A DNA stretch of 64,000 nt, taken from contig JAFYIZ010000041.1 in the NCBI GenBank assembly GCA_017538365.1, positions 36,039 through 100,038 of the forward strand, in the 5' to 3' direction. The position numbers and the translations under genes are program-made. Position 1 is the first letter of the stretch. Each line of letters opens with the position of its first letter. Shown in pieces: positions 52,749-62,796 of the stretch. Source of the stretch: a bacterium. Lineage in GTDB: Bacteria; UBP6; UBA1177. The notes below the pieces were generated by a model. The model ran no database searches. It was given only the letters and a program-made list of their open reading frames with translations, and was not told the origin of the DNA.

Positions 52749-53177
52749 ATGGAAGATCGCAGACAAAACAAAGACCGCAGAGACGATCTGCAATTCAAAC
52801 TTCCCAACGATGCAAGAGGCAAAAAGGACAGAAGGCAGAAGGAACGCCGCACGAAAGAGCGTATTCCGGTCAAAATGTGGGTAAGAAATATGGAAGGCTC
52901 CGCCGACTATTTCCAGCAGACGGCGAACCTGAGCACAAACGGCATGTATATTCTGTCTCCGAATCCATACGAAGTCGGAACGATCATCGATATCGAATTT
53001 CAGGTTCCGGGTACCGACTACATCATCAAATGCGGAGCGGAAGTCCTTCGCTGCACTGAAGAAAATCAGGTTATCGGACTCAGTGCAAAATTCGTGAACA
53101 TGTCGGATTCAGACAAAAAAATCATAGAAAAAGCAATGGATGAGCTCATAAGCGAATTTTGGTATATAAACGAATAG
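52749..53177 (+). CDS. PilZ-domain c-di-GMP-binding protein
   Basis: The 142-residue protein has a charged N-terminus (EDRRQNKDRRDD) and a PilZ domain from about residue 38. KERIPVKMWVRN holds the Arg motif and ANLSTNGMYILS is close to the (D/N)xSxxG motif, so c-di-GMP binding is likely. These proteins act in motility or envelope signalling. AAGGAG precedes the ATG at 52749. The 273 bases before it hold only A+T-rich DNA. nadB begins 12 bases after its stop. Confidence 0.85.
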   Translation: MEDRRQNKDRRDDLQFKLPNDARGKKDRRQKERRTKERIPVKMWVRNMEGSADYFQQTANLSTNGMYILSPNPYEVGTIIDIEFQVPGTDYIIKCGAEVLRCTEENQVIGLSAKFVNMSDSDKKIIEKAMDELISEFWYINE

Positions 53178-53189
53178 GTCAAAGAAAAA

Positions 53190-54788
53190 ATGAAGCGCAT
53201 TTATGCAGACGCCCTCATTATCGGAAGCGGACTTTCGGGGCTTTCGACCGCTCTGAGCCTTGCCGAAAAAGGGCTTAAAATAGTAGTCGTCACAAAAGAG
53301 GCGATCGATGTTTCAAACAGCGCGAACGCACAGGGCGGTATCGCGACCGTCACCGATTTCGGCGTTGATTCGTTTGAAAAGCACATCAAAGACACAATCA
53401 CTGCCGGAGCTGGTCTCAACAACGTAAAGGCTGTCCGCTTTTTTGTTGAAAACGGTCCTGACGCAATCAAATATTTTGAAAAACTGGGGTGCCACTTCAC
53501 TGAAAACGAAGATGGCAAACTCGACCTCGGGCGCGAAGGCGGACACTCAGAGCGCAGAGTCGTCCATGCAGGCGACATCACTGGTTTCGAGCTCATAAAA
53601 GTCGTCAAAAAGGCAGTTCTGCTCCATTCCAACATCACCGTTCTGGAAAATCACACTGCTATAGACGTCATCACAGAATCGAAATTCATGTGCAGCGAAA
53701 GCAACAAAATCATAGGTGCTTACGTTCTCGGCAGAAACGGTGAAATTCTGACAATCACCGCAAAAACAGTGCTTCTGGCGACCGGCGGCTGCGGAAAAGT
53801 TTACCTTTACACGTCAAATCCCGATGTTACGACGGGCGACGGTGTTGCAATCGGATTCCGCGCAGGCGTTCCGGTTGTCAACATGGAGATGATACAGTTT
53901 CATCCGACGATTCTCTACCACGAAAAAATCAAGTCGATGCTTATTTCCGAGGCTCTCCGCGGCGAAGGCGGTGTTCTTATCAACAAACGCGGTGAAACTT
54001 TCATGGAAAAGTATCATCCGCTCAAATCGCTTGCACCGCGCGACATCGTTGCCCGCGCAATCGACCACGAGATGAAGATGAGCGGAGACGACTGCGTTTT
54101 CCTCGACATGACGAAGCTCGACGGACACTTTCTGCAGCAGAGATTCCCGAACATTTTCAGAATCTGCATGGATGCGGGAATCGATATGCGGACAATGCCG
54201 ATCCCGGTCGTTCCGGCAGCGCACTATTCATGCGGCGGCCTGCAGAGCGAACCGACGGGAAAGACTCTTATCCCTGGTCTTTTCGTAAGCGGCGAAGTCG
54301 CACACACCGGACTTCACGGCGCGAACAGACTTGCCTCGAACTCGCTTCTTGAAGCTGCCGTCATGGGAAAATACGTTGCAAAAGAAATCATCGCCTATGT
54401 CGCGAATTACACAGGCGAATGTCCCGAACCGCCTGAATGGAACTCCGGAGACGCCGAAGACGAAGACGAAAAAATCATAATCAAACAGAATTGGGACGAA
54501 GTACGTCACATCATGTGGAACTATGTCGGCATCGTCCGCAGCAACAAGCGTCTGGAGCGCGCTTTGGCTAGACTTGAACTGATGAAGCATGAAATCAACG
54601 AATACTACTGGAACTTCAAAGTTTCGCGCGACCTTCTTGAACTCAGAAACATCACTCTTGTTGCAGAACTCATTATAAAAAGCGCTATGAAGCGCAAGGA
54701 AAGCAGAGGTCTGCACTTCAATATCGACTATCCGAAAATGCTTGACGAGGCGAAAGACACGCTTTTGACACCGTCGGAAATATTTTAA
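53190..54788 (+). CDS. nadB: L-aspartate oxidase
   Basis: The 532-residue flavoprotein has the FAD-binding ALIIGSGLSGLSTALSLAEKG, SNSANAQGGIATV, the active-site GREGGHSERRVVHAGDITG, HYSCGGLQSEPTGKT and LHGANRLASNSLLEAAV. It oxidises aspartate to iminoaspartate, the first step to quinolinate; in anaerobes fumarate can replace oxygen. It completes part of the NAD route with nadC at 23.4 kb. The gene lies between the PilZ gene and the serine-hydrolase genes on the same strand. Confidence 0.95.
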   Translation: MKRIYADALIIGSGLSGLSTALSLAEKGLKIVVVTKEAIDVSNSANAQGGIATVTDFGVDSFEKHIKDTITAGAGLNNVKAVRFFVENGPDAIKYFEKLGCHFTENEDGKLDLGREGGHSERRVVHAGDITGFELIKVVKKAVLLHSNITVLENHTAIDVITESKFMCSESNKIIGAYVLGRNGEILTITAKTVLLATGGCGKVYLYTSNPDVTTGDGVAIGFRAGVPVVNMEMIQFHPTILYHEKIKSMLISEALRGEGGVLINKRGETFMEKYHPLKSLAPRDIVARAIDHEMKMSGDDCVFLDMTKLDGHFLQQRFPNIFRICMDAGIDMRTMPIPVVPAAHYSCGGLQSEPTGKTLIPGLFVSGEVAHTGLHGANRLASNSLLEAAVMGKYVAKEIIAYVANYTGECPEPPEWNSGDAEDEDEKIIIKQNWDEVRHIMWNYVGIVRSNKRLERALARLELMKHEINEYYWNFKVSRDLLELRNITLVAELIIKSAMKRKESRGLHFNIDYPKMLDEAKDTLLTPSEIF

Positions 54789-54807
54789 CAAACCAGCAGG
54801 TTGCGCC

Positions 54808-56580
54808 ATGAAGAAATTTTTACTCGCGGCAATCGTTTTTTCGATGATTTTCCTCGGCGCAGGCTGCGGAAATTCATCCAAAGAAAACCACGATGCAGAC
54901 AATACCGAGTCCGATTCCGACATCGAAGAAAACAGTGACGATGATACGGAAGCACCGGACGGAGACGAGAAAGTTCCGGAACTCTCACCGGAAGATGAAG
55001 CGAAATTTGAAAGCATACAGAATCTTGCCGAAGAGTATGTCAGATTTTCTCACGGAACAGGTGTTGTCATCGGTTACGGCGTCGACGAGCTCACATCTGT
55101 CGCTTACGGAGTGCGCAACAACAGAACACAGGAACCGCTTTCGACTGAAAACCTTTTCGATATCGGAAGCATAACTAAAAATTTCACCGCTGTGACGCTG
55201 CTTCTTTTGCAGGAAGAAGGCAAAATCGATCTCGACCAGACGATAGACAAATGGTTTCCTGATTTTGAAAAAGGAGACATTATTACCGTCAGGATGCTGC
55301 TCAACCACACATCAGGCATTTTTGAGTGGAACGAATTCGATGATCTTGAAGGTACTGTTGACAAGGTCAACGGAAAATTCACTTTCGAACCAGGAACAGA
55401 CTGGGCCTACAGCAACACAAACTTTATTATTGCAGGACTTATCATAAACAAAGTTACGGGAAAAGATGCAGTTGAAGTGATCCGCGAAAAAATTCTCGAT
55501 CCGCTCGGTCTCACACACACTTTCATGAAATATTCCGAAGAATATCCGCTGGAGAAAAAAGCCCACGGACACACATTCGATGAGTACGGAAACATCGTTC
55601 CATACGAACTGAACGAAAATTTCTGGACCGCCGGCGGCATCATTTCAAATGTTGAAGACATGTTCAAATACGCTCACGCCCTTTTCAACGGAGAACTTAT
55701 TTCCCAAGAAAGTCTTGATCAGATGCTTGATATGGTCAAAGTATCAGGAACACCTGTTTACGGACTCGCCATAATGTACGGCAGCGGTTCGCACGGTAAA
55801 TTCTACTACCATGGCGGAGATGTCATCACCACTGCGGCAATGATGGCCTACTACCCTGAAAACGGCGAAATCCACGTGCTTTTCAACAACGGCGGCAGCA
55901 GTTCCAGCACCCTCGGTATGCTCAACGACGAAATCGAATTCGTTCTAATGGATGACGGGAAATTTGAAAAGCAAAACGATTTTCCTGACTGGGACGAACT
56001 TATCGATAATAAAGACGACTCTCAGATTTTCGCTCTTTACGCGCCGCTGCCCGATTATCCGAAAGAAGAGCTGAATGATTCCAACGGATATTTCGTCTAT
56101 CCGGCAGACTATTATCCCGACTTTTACTGCTCTCACTATATGTTTAAATCTCAAAGTTACGTAAAAATCATACAGCAGTGCATGGAACCTTTGAGATATT
56201 ACACTGATGATCTTAAGGTCAGAAGAACCGACATTGATATGTATCTGAGCGAGTTCAAGGCTGCTGCCGAATCAGGAGAACCGACACAGAATTTTTACAT
56301 CACAAAATATGATTATTACTACGATATAGAGGGCGATTTCGTCACCCGAATATGCTACGATCTTGAGGAGAGCGATCCTGACAAATATATGTTCGTTTCA
56401 AGCACCGCACATCCGTCAAATCCTGAATTTTATCACCTCTGGGGCAAATCGAAAATGGCTGAAAGTACAAGAGCTGCAGGCTGCATTTGCATGGATGAAA
56501 ACGAAGAAGAGCGCGAATGTACCGAAGACGAACTTGATGATGAAACCGAGGCTTCAAATCAGCCGATAATACTGTTTTAA
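54808..56580 (+). CDS. Beta-lactamase-like serine hydrolase lipoprotein, copy 1
   Basis: The 590-residue lipoprotein (MKKFLLAAIVFSMIFLGAGC) has a D/E/S/N linker (to about 65) and a class C beta-lactamase/DD-peptidase-like domain. The SxxK motif is GSITKNFTAVTLLL, the YxN is WAYSNTNFIIAGLIINK and the third motif is the GSGSHGKFYYHGGD region. A further C-terminal domain of about 180 residues carries Cys and Asp residues (YCSHYM, MDENEEERECTEDEL). It is probably an envelope peptidase or esterase. The next gene is a paralogue. Confidence 0.85.
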   Translation: MKKFLLAAIVFSMIFLGAGCGNSSKENHDADNTESDSDIEENSDDDTEAPDGDEKVPELSPEDEAKFESIQNLAEEYVRFSHGTGVVIGYGVDELTSVAYGVRNNRTQEPLSTENLFDIGSITKNFTAVTLLLLQEEGKIDLDQTIDKWFPDFEKGDIITVRMLLNHTSGIFEWNEFDDLEGTVDKVNGKFTFEPGTDWAYSNTNFIIAGLIINKVTGKDAVEVIREKILDPLGLTHTFMKYSEEYPLEKKAHGHTFDEYGNIVPYELNENFWTAGGIISNVEDMFKYAHALFNGELISQESLDQMLDMVKVSGTPVYGLAIMYGSGSHGKFYYHGGDVITTAAMMAYYPENGEIHVLFNNGGSSSSTLGMLNDEIEFVLMDDGKFEKQNDFPDWDELIDNKDDSQIFALYAPLPDYPKEELNDSNGYFVYPADYYPDFYCSHYMFKSQSYVKIIQQCMEPLRYYTDDLKVRRTDIDMYLSEFKAAAESGEPTQNFYITKYDYYYDIEGDFVTRICYDLEESDPDKYMFVSSTAHPSNPEFYHLWGKSKMAESTRAAGCICMDENEEERECTEDELDDETEASNQPIILF

Positions 56581-56602
56581 ACAATAGCAAAAGGAGACCG
56601 AC

Positions 56603-58456
56603 ATGAAAAAATTCCTCATCACAATGATCCTTTTTTCGATGCTTTTCTTCGGGTCAGCCTGCGGAAATTCCTCTAAAAACGAGGATAAACAGCCTGACGC
56701 CGACGAAACTTCAGATCAGGACACCGAAGAAACAGAAGATGAAGAAAATGAAGATGATGAAACAGACGATGAAAAGCCGACAGATGACAGCGACAAGGAA
56801 GATGCGAAAGCTGTTACCGAAGAAGAAAAGTTGGAAAGCATAAAAAATCTTGCTGAAGAGTATGTCAACTTTGCTCACGGAACAGGCGTTGTCGTCGGTT
56901 ACGGAAAAGACAAACTCACCTCTTTCGCTTACGGAATCCGTAACAGCGAAACAAAAGAGAAACTTTCTGTTGACGATCTTTTCGAAGTCGGCAGCATCAC
57001 CAAAAATTTCACTGCAGTAACACTGCTTCTTTTGCAGGAAGAGAAAAAAATAGACCTTGACCAGACAATAGACAAATGGTTCCCCGACTTTGAAAAAGGC
57101 GATAAAATCACCGTCAGAATGCTTCTGAATCACACTTCCGGCATTCAGGAAATGACAGAGATCCTCGATCCTGAAGAGATCGTGGAGAATGTCAACGGGC
57201 GTTTCAATTTCGAACCGGGAACTTCGTGGGCATACATCAACGCAAACTTCGTTCTGGCAGGACTCATCATCAATCAGGTTGCAGGAAAACCGGCACATGA
57301 AGTTATCCGCGAGAAAATCATAGATCCGCTCGGACTCAAAAACACTTATATGAAAGGTTTTGAAGAACATTCCGAAGGAGGTGCAAAAGCCTCTCCTCAC
57401 GCCTACGACGCTCACGGAAATATCGTTCCTTACGAATATCCGCACAAAGCGTGGACTGCCGGATCTCTTATTTCAAACGCGGAAGATCTTTTCAAATACG
57501 GTTACGCTCTTTTCCACGGAAAAATTCTTTCGGAAGAGAGCATGAATCAGATGCTTGATATCGTCAAAGTTTATGATGTAAGCACTCATGACTATCAGCC
57601 TATTTACGGACTCGGAACACAATACGGCATTGGTTCACACAGCGAATTTTACGGTCACGGCGGCGATGTCTTTTCTTCACACTCAATGCTTTATTACTAC
57701 CCGGAAACGGATGAGATCCACATTATTCTAAACAACTTCAACGAAAGCAAGGACATGTACGTTCTCAATGACGAGATCGAATTTGTCCTGACGGACGATA
57801 ACGCCGCTAAAAAGAAAACCGAATTTCCCGATTGGAACGAACTGATCGACAAAGGTGAAAACACACAGATTTTCGCACTTTATTCGATTATGGAAGACTA
57901 TCCCGTCTACAATCTTGACTACGGCATCGGCTACTTTGCATATCCTGAAGACGAATATATCAATTACTTCTGCCAGCAGTATATGTTCAGATATTCGAAC
58001 TCTGGCGTAATGATTGTAAAAATCGCTTCCGAGTGCATTGAACCGAAAGAATATTATACAGGACCTTTTAAAGTACAGCGCACAGATATAGATATGTTTC
58101 TCCGCGATTTTGAAAAAGCACTTGATTCAGGCGAACCGACAAGTGACTTTTATGTTACGAAATACGATTACTTCTACGATCTTGAGAATGAATTCGTCTA
58201 TAAATACTGCTACTACCTTGAAGACAGCGATCCGGACAAATATATGGTGATTTCAAAAGACACGAACCCCTCAAAAACCGAATTTTATCACGTTTGGGGT
58301 AAGACAAAAATGGATGCGAGCAAAAAACTCGTCGGCTGCCACTGCTCTGACAAAGCAGGTAAAGAGCGCGAATGCACCGAAGATGACGAATATCCGCCCA
58401 AAGAACCCGAAGAAACGACGGATGAAGAAACCGAAGAAACTCCTGACGAAGATTAA
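56603..58456 (+). CDS. Beta-lactamase-like serine hydrolase lipoprotein, copy 2
   Basis: This 617-residue paralogue of the preceding gene has the signal MKKFLITMILFSMLFFGSAC, an acidic linker, SxxK in GSITKNFTAVTLLL and a WAYINANFVLAG element for YxN, then GIGSHSEFYGHGGD. Compared with copy 1 it has a longer insertion near YMKGFEEHSEGGAKASPHAYD and a final acidic tail (PPKEPEETTDEETEETPDED) that may be unstructured. A 22-base gap and AGGAG suggest co-transcription. Sequence differences suggest separate substrates, not a fresh duplication. Confidence 0.85.
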   Translation: MKKFLITMILFSMLFFGSACGNSSKNEDKQPDADETSDQDTEETEDEENEDDETDDEKPTDDSDKEDAKAVTEEEKLESIKNLAEEYVNFAHGTGVVVGYGKDKLTSFAYGIRNSETKEKLSVDDLFEVGSITKNFTAVTLLLLQEEKKIDLDQTIDKWFPDFEKGDKITVRMLLNHTSGIQEMTEILDPEEIVENVNGRFNFEPGTSWAYINANFVLAGLIINQVAGKPAHEVIREKIIDPLGLKNTYMKGFEEHSEGGAKASPHAYDAHGNIVPYEYPHKAWTAGSLISNAEDLFKYGYALFHGKILSEESMNQMLDIVKVYDVSTHDYQPIYGLGTQYGIGSHSEFYGHGGDVFSSHSMLYYYPETDEIHIILNNFNESKDMYVLNDEIEFVLTDDNAAKKKTEFPDWNELIDKGENTQIFALYSIMEDYPVYNLDYGIGYFAYPEDEYINYFCQQYMFRYSNSGVMIVKIASECIEPKEYYTGPFKVQRTDIDMFLRDFEKALDSGEPTSDFYVTKYDYFYDLENEFVYKYCYYLEDSDPDKYMVISKDTNPSKTEFYHVWGKTKMDASKKLVGCHCSDKAGKERECTEDDEYPPKEPEETTDEETEETPDED

Positions 58457-58457
58457 T

Positions 58458-58552
58458 CGCGCCGAAATAACGGGATCTCGGAATCACGGTTGCCGCCGCC
58501 GGGATCACAGAATCCCGGGATCTCGAGATCACGACGAGATCCGCGGCGGCAA
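58458..58552. repeat. Dispersed intergenic repeat, copy C
   Basis: The longest copy contains GGGATCTCGGAATCACGG, GGGATCACAGAATCCCGGG and GAGATCACGACGAGATCCGC and has GCCGCCGCC/GCGGCGGC arms. It lies between convergent genes, like copy B. Confidence 0.55.
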
Positions 58553-58556
58553 AAAA

Positions 58557-58880
58557 TTAAAGATTCCTTTTCAACAAATCTTCCAATTCCTCTTTCGGAA
58601 CGAGACCGACTGAGGTTTCAACTTCCAGACCGTTTTTGAAAACTTTGACACACGGGATTCCGCGGATTTTGTATTTGAATGAAAGTTCCATGTTTTCGTC
58701 GGTGTTTACCTTGACGAATTTGACGTTTGCATTGCCTGCATAGTCATTCGAAAGCTCTTCGAAAATCGGTCCCAGCATTTTGCACGGGCCGCACCACGGT
58801 GCCCAGAAATCGACGATTGCGACACCTTTGAAATCGATGACTTCCGCCTGAAAAGTCTCTTCGTTTGCGTGAATAAGCAT
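58557..58880 (-). CDS. trxA: Thioredoxin
   Basis: The 107-residue protein has the WAPWCGPCKMLGPIFEEL active site, a FVKVNTDEN segment and the cis-proline GIPCVKVF. It is a standard cytoplasmic thioredoxin with one additional Cys in GIPCV. It ends the minus-strand operon that starts with glgC, nine bases after the preceding gene. Confidence 0.93.
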   Translation of the reverse strand: MLIHANEETFQAEVIDFKGVAIVDFWAPWCGPCKMLGPIFEELSNDYAGNANVKFVKVNTDENMELSFKYKIRGIPCVKVFKNGLEVETSVGLVPKEELEDLLKRNL

Positions 58881-58889
58881 GTTTTCCTC

Positions 58890-59423
58890 CTATTTGAAAA
58901 CTATTTTTTTGATGTTGTTTTTGCTCAGTTCAAGAACTTCCCTTTCAAGATCGGGATAGTCCTTTTTGCTCTCGTTTCCTTCGTTGCTGACCTGAATTTT
59001 GTAGAAAAATGCCGCAACCGGAGATTTTTCGCCTTCGATGTGAATGAAGAAAACTTTATTGTCTTCGATTTCGATCGGCTCTTTGCTCTCGCTTTTTACT
59101 TTCGGCACGATGTGGTAGAGCGCCTTCATAGAGCAGAATTTTCTGACGGGAACGAACCTGCCGTCTTCAAAGCACGAAACATCGTCGCTGCTTTTGAAAT
59201 TGATCTCTTTGATGTCGGCAAATTTGAGCATGAGCTCGTTGACACCCTGAGCCGCAGAAATCGTAGTGGTTTCAGCCAGAGACTTGCTGTCAATCTGTGC
59301 AGCCTCGATTTTTACGACTTTGCCCGAAATGGTCTTGCCGTTTTTCAGCGTGATCGTCGCGTTTTCGGCAAACAAAAATGATGAAACAAGCAAAATTGCC
59401 GTAAACAGAAAAATTTTTTTCAT
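58890..59423 (-). CDS. Secreted protein of unknown function
   Basis: The 177-residue protein has the cleavable signal MKKIFLFTAILLVSSFLFA and starts with ATITLKNGKTISGKVVKIEA, a pattern found in periplasmic beta-strand proteins; it later has IKEINFKSSDDVSC and a basic end (ELSKNNIKKIVFK). No family is named with confidence. GGAGG lies upstream of the ATG at 59423. It sits between the 390-residue protein and thioredoxin. Confidence 0.65.
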   Translation of the reverse strand: MKKIFLFTAILLVSSFLFAENATITLKNGKTISGKVVKIEAAQIDSKSLAETTTISAAQGVNELMLKFADIKEINFKSSDDVSCFEDGRFVPVRKFCSMKALYHIVPKVKSESKEPIEIEDNKVFFIHIEGEKSPVAAFFYKIQVSNEGNESKKDYPDLEREVLELSKNNIKKIVFK

Positions 59424-59437
59424 GATGACCTCCAAAA

Positions 59438-60610
59438 TTATTTTATTTCAGTTTCCCAAGGATGCTGTCTCATATATCTTATGACATTCGTAAGAACACG
59501 TTTTCTTGCCGCAATCGTCTGATTTTTCTTGTATTCTTCGTGATTCGCACGCCCCGAGCGGCTTTCGATAAAACTCTCCTCATCCAGAATCTGCACTTCA
59601 AACGGGAAGAAAAAGCGGTAAGTCGGTTTTGCCGGATTTATCGGGTCTTCCATTGTTATGAGAAGTCGGCTCGTAAGCTGTATCGAAGAGTACGAAGTCG
59701 AAGAATAAAGGTTTGTCTCCTCGATGTTTCTTTTGGTAATCTCCTCTTTTTCCTCAGGTGGAATTTCGAGATATTTTTCAAGGAAGTCGGCAACGTCTTC
59801 CTGCGACCACGAGGAAAGATCGTACGATTTCAGCTCTTCAACACCCTCGATGAAGCGCGGAATGTTGACGACATTGTTTTTCGTCCTGCTCGGCTTGATG
59901 TTGGCAAACGAAATGACGTGATTCGTCGCAAAATACCTGAGCACAAGGATTATATCTAGCTTTGTGTAAGTCACGATCCTGACACCTACCCGGTCGAAAA
60001 TATCGGCGGTGACATTTTCCTTTTTGTGGAGAAGTTTAAGTATCAGACTGTCTCGCGACTTGTCGTTTTTTATCTCGAAAAGTTTGAGTCTTATCGCGTC
60101 ATCGCCCGTTCCGAGAAAGTATCCGCCCGCCGAATTACCGTTAAGATGCGCGCTGAATCTTTTATAGATCTGGTTTCTGATTCCAGGCATAAAACTTTTA
60201 GCGAGATCGTTTTCGACATGCGTGATCGTGTGGGCAACTCTCAAAATCGCGCAAGCCCATGCCTGTTCAAGCGTTTTCTCCTTTTCCGAAGCCATGATGA
60301 GCAGGCTCACGATGTCGTCATTGCAGAGAATATCGGGCGGAATAATCAGCGTTTCGCTTTTTCCTTCGGGATCTTCCAAAAGATAAGTCTGAATGAAAGT
60401 TTTCGCTTCGCTCAGAATCGAAGAAACAGTCTCTGCAATCTCGGGATCGGTTATGTCGTAGCCGTAATTTTTGATGAAAACAAGTCCTGACTCCCTGTCG
60501 TGAACGTTGAGCCTTTCAATGTCGATGAAACTTTTCTGCGAAAAAATCGCGTCAAAAAGCTCAAACGGGAATTTCAGGAAATTCTTTTCAAGTTTATTTT
60601 TAAGTTCCAT
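59438..60610 (-). CDS. Conserved protein with a nucleotidyltransferase-like middle
   Basis: The 390-residue cytoplasmic protein has no known motif that settles its function. The middle (RDSLILKLLHKKENVTADIFDRVGVRIVTYTKLDIILVLRYF) looks like the RelA/SpoT-type nucleotidyltransferase fold, and the end has SIQLTSRLLITMEDPINPAKPTYRFFFPFEVQI. I associate it tentatively with a family of uncharacterised deltaproteobacterial proteins (TIGR04552/TIGR04562 group). The ATG at 60610 has AGGAG upstream and lies nine bases after the GH57 stop. Confidence 0.65.
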   Translation of the reverse strand: MELKNKLEKNFLKFPFELFDAIFSQKSFIDIERLNVHDRESGLVFIKNYGYDITDPEIAETVSSILSEAKTFIQTYLLEDPEGKSETLIIPPDILCNDDIVSLLIMASEKEKTLEQAWACAILRVAHTITHVENDLAKSFMPGIRNQIYKRFSAHLNGNSAGGYFLGTGDDAIRLKLFEIKNDKSRDSLILKLLHKKENVTADIFDRVGVRIVTYTKLDIILVLRYFATNHVISFANIKPSRTKNNVVNIPRFIEGVEELKSYDLSSWSQEDVADFLEKYLEIPPEEKEEITKRNIEETNLYSSTSYSSIQLTSRLLITMEDPINPAKPTYRFFFPFEVQILDEESFIESRSGRANHEEYKKNQTIAARKRVLTNVIRYMRQHPWETEIK

Positions 60611-60618
60611 ATTATCTC

Positions 60619-62793
60619 CTACACATCCCACAGTTTGAAAAGGGCGGCATCGTCAGGAACAGTCACTTCGATCGAGCCGTTTCCCGGGATTCTTTCGAGT
60701 TCGATTCCCTCGTTTGAGAGAATTTTGAAGTAGATTTTCACTTTTTCGCCCGGTTTAAGACCGATTTTTTTTGCATAAAGAGTGAACTCCATAACTTCAT
60801 CAAAAGCCGCCTCCCCTGCTCCGACAATGTCGGAAACTCTGCCTGCTTCGTTGCTGCTGTGAATGAGGAACGGCGTTTTTTCGATTCTTACCATCGGAAG
60901 GGCGAAATCGATGCTTTTGTGATCCATCACAAAACCTTTGATGAAGTATTTTTTGTGCTCGTAAAAGTGCATCGGATTTGTGAGTTCGATCCTGAAAAAT
61001 AGCATGTCGCGGTTGAAACCGTAAAGGATTTTGTCAACGAGTTTGATCGAATTGTACATCGCGCCGCCCGCTTTCTGCGCGTTTTCGAAGCGCCCTGCTC
61101 CCGCCCATTCGTAGTAGCCGTTGCTGTGACCTGAAATTACCGGATTTATCTCGCCTGTCGGTTCGACGATGAGGCTGCTGCTCAGTTCCGACGAAATCGG
61201 AATATCAAGAAATGTCGGATAGTTCATACCGAGCAGATTGTAGACGCGGCGCAGGTGACGCCTGAAAAGACGGTCGAAAAGCCAGTCGTTTTCGGTCGAA
61301 AACTGCGGGCCGTACCACCAGAACCAGTCGCTTCCCTCGGCTCTGTAAAGGCAGCGCATGACTTCAGCGTGAATCTGCGGTTCCACCACGTGATTCTGGC
61401 TGTATTTCGCATAAAAATCGCGGACCCGCTTGAGATAGCCCCACGCCGAATTATCCTCGTCGTTTCCGATCCAGATTTCGTAGTTTCCGTTTATCCACGA
61501 ACCGGACCACAAGTCGCTGATAACGGGATACTTGTCTGTTCCGCGGCTGACGATATCGGAATAAATCGTCGTTTTTATCTCTCTATCACTGCTCAGGCGC
61601 GTGAAAAGTTCTTTTAAAAAGTGTTCGCCGTTATCGGGATAAGATTCCCACGCGTTTTCACCGTCCATAATGACCGAAACAACAGGTTCCGAGCCGTTTT
61701 TCGGGAAATTCGCAGCAGCATTTTTCACATAATTTACAAAAATATCTGCCGCCTGTTCGGGTTTCATCTGCGAAAACGAAAAACCCAAAAGATCGGAAAG
61801 ATATTTGTCTCTGAAAAATATCGCAACATCCTGATTCTTCTCACCTTTCAAAAGATACGGCGTGTAGAGCACCTGCGACTTGTCGCTGCGATGAAGCGAC
61901 TTCAGAAGAATCGTTTCGTCAGTTGTCATCCACTTTACCGAAGAATCGGCTGCAGCATTGATTATTTCGGGCGCTACCGAGCCTTCAGCAGGCCACATTC
62001 CGTTCAAAGTGCGGCCCCAGACTTCTTCGCTGTAACGCTTTCCCTCTTCCAAATGCCATTTCGCGTCTTCGGGATATGAAAAACGCGCCGGAAGCGGCTG
62101 TGTCGTGCATCTTTTTGCGATATCGGTGTCGTAAACAAGCGGAAAAATCGGGTGATAGAAAGGGGTAAACGAAATTTCGATGACACCTTCATCTGCAAGA
62201 CGTCTGTAAAGCGGGATTATACTGCGCAGAACTTTGCGCTGGATTTCAAGAAGATCCTCTTTATCTCTTTTCGTAAAGCCGCAGTCCTTGCACTCCAGCT
62301 CGGCAAGGCGTTCGAACTCAGCCTTTGCCGTAAAACCGAACCATTTGAGGTTGAAAAGAACCTGCAGGTCAAGAATTTCGTCATCGGAAAAAAGTTTCGC
62401 CATTTCATTCCAGCCGAGCTTCTTTTCATAGCGCAGACGCTTGTTCAAAAGCTCGTTGTAACGCGGCGAAGTGCGGACCAGGCGGTCCCAGTTGAGCATG
62501 AAAAAATTCTTTATGACAAACGCTTTCTGCTCTTCCTTCATTTCGCCCGGATCAAGGATCGTGTGTTCGAGCCATGCGTCAGTCACGTTGTTTTCAGCGT
62601 AGTCCTTAAGCTGCTCGATAAGCGACGGAACGACGTTCACGACACCTTTGACACCGTATTTTTTCATTGCAGAAGGAATGTCGTAGTAGCCTTTCAGCGC
62701 GTGAAGACGAACCCACGGCATGAGGTAAGTGTTTCTGAGACAATCTTTGTAGTAAGGCTGGTGCATGTGCCACAAAAAAACGAGTTCAGTCAT
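60619..62793 (-). CDS. GH57 family glycoside hydrolase (alpha-amylase or glucan branching type)
   Basis: The 724-residue enzyme starts with LVFLWHMHQPYYKD, the conserved GH57 strand. The nucleophile Glu is in NGMWPAEGSVAPEI and the acid Asp is in VVSVIMDGENAWESYPDNG. The C-terminal half resembles the DUF3536-type addition. With glgC immediately upstream, the pair points to glycogen synthesis or turnover. Exact specificity (branching, 4-alpha-glucanotransferase or amylase) cannot be told. The ribosome site AGGAGG lies in the end of glgC, three bases from it. Confidence 0.85.
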   Translation of the reverse strand: MTELVFLWHMHQPYYKDCLRNTYLMPWVRLHALKGYYDIPSAMKKYGVKGVVNVVPSLIEQLKDYAENNVTDAWLEHTILDPGEMKEEQKAFVIKNFFMLNWDRLVRTSPRYNELLNKRLRYEKKLGWNEMAKLFSDDEILDLQVLFNLKWFGFTAKAEFERLAELECKDCGFTKRDKEDLLEIQRKVLRSIIPLYRRLADEGVIEISFTPFYHPIFPLVYDTDIAKRCTTQPLPARFSYPEDAKWHLEEGKRYSEEVWGRTLNGMWPAEGSVAPEIINAAADSSVKWMTTDETILLKSLHRSDKSQVLYTPYLLKGEKNQDVAIFFRDKYLSDLLGFSFSQMKPEQAADIFVNYVKNAAANFPKNGSEPVVSVIMDGENAWESYPDNGEHFLKELFTRLSSDREIKTTIYSDIVSRGTDKYPVISDLWSGSWINGNYEIWIGNDEDNSAWGYLKRVRDFYAKYSQNHVVEPQIHAEVMRCLYRAEGSDWFWWYGPQFSTENDWLFDRLFRRHLRRVYNLLGMNYPTFLDIPISSELSSSLIVEPTGEINPVISGHSNGYYEWAGAGRFENAQKAGGAMYNSIKLVDKILYGFNRDMLFFRIELTNPMHFYEHKKYFIKGFVMDHKSIDFALPMVRIEKTPFLIHSSNEAGRVSDIVGAGEAAFDEVMEFTLYAKKIGLKPGEKVKIYFKILSNEGIELERIPGNGSIEVTVPDDAALFKLWDV

Positions 62794-62796
62794 GGA

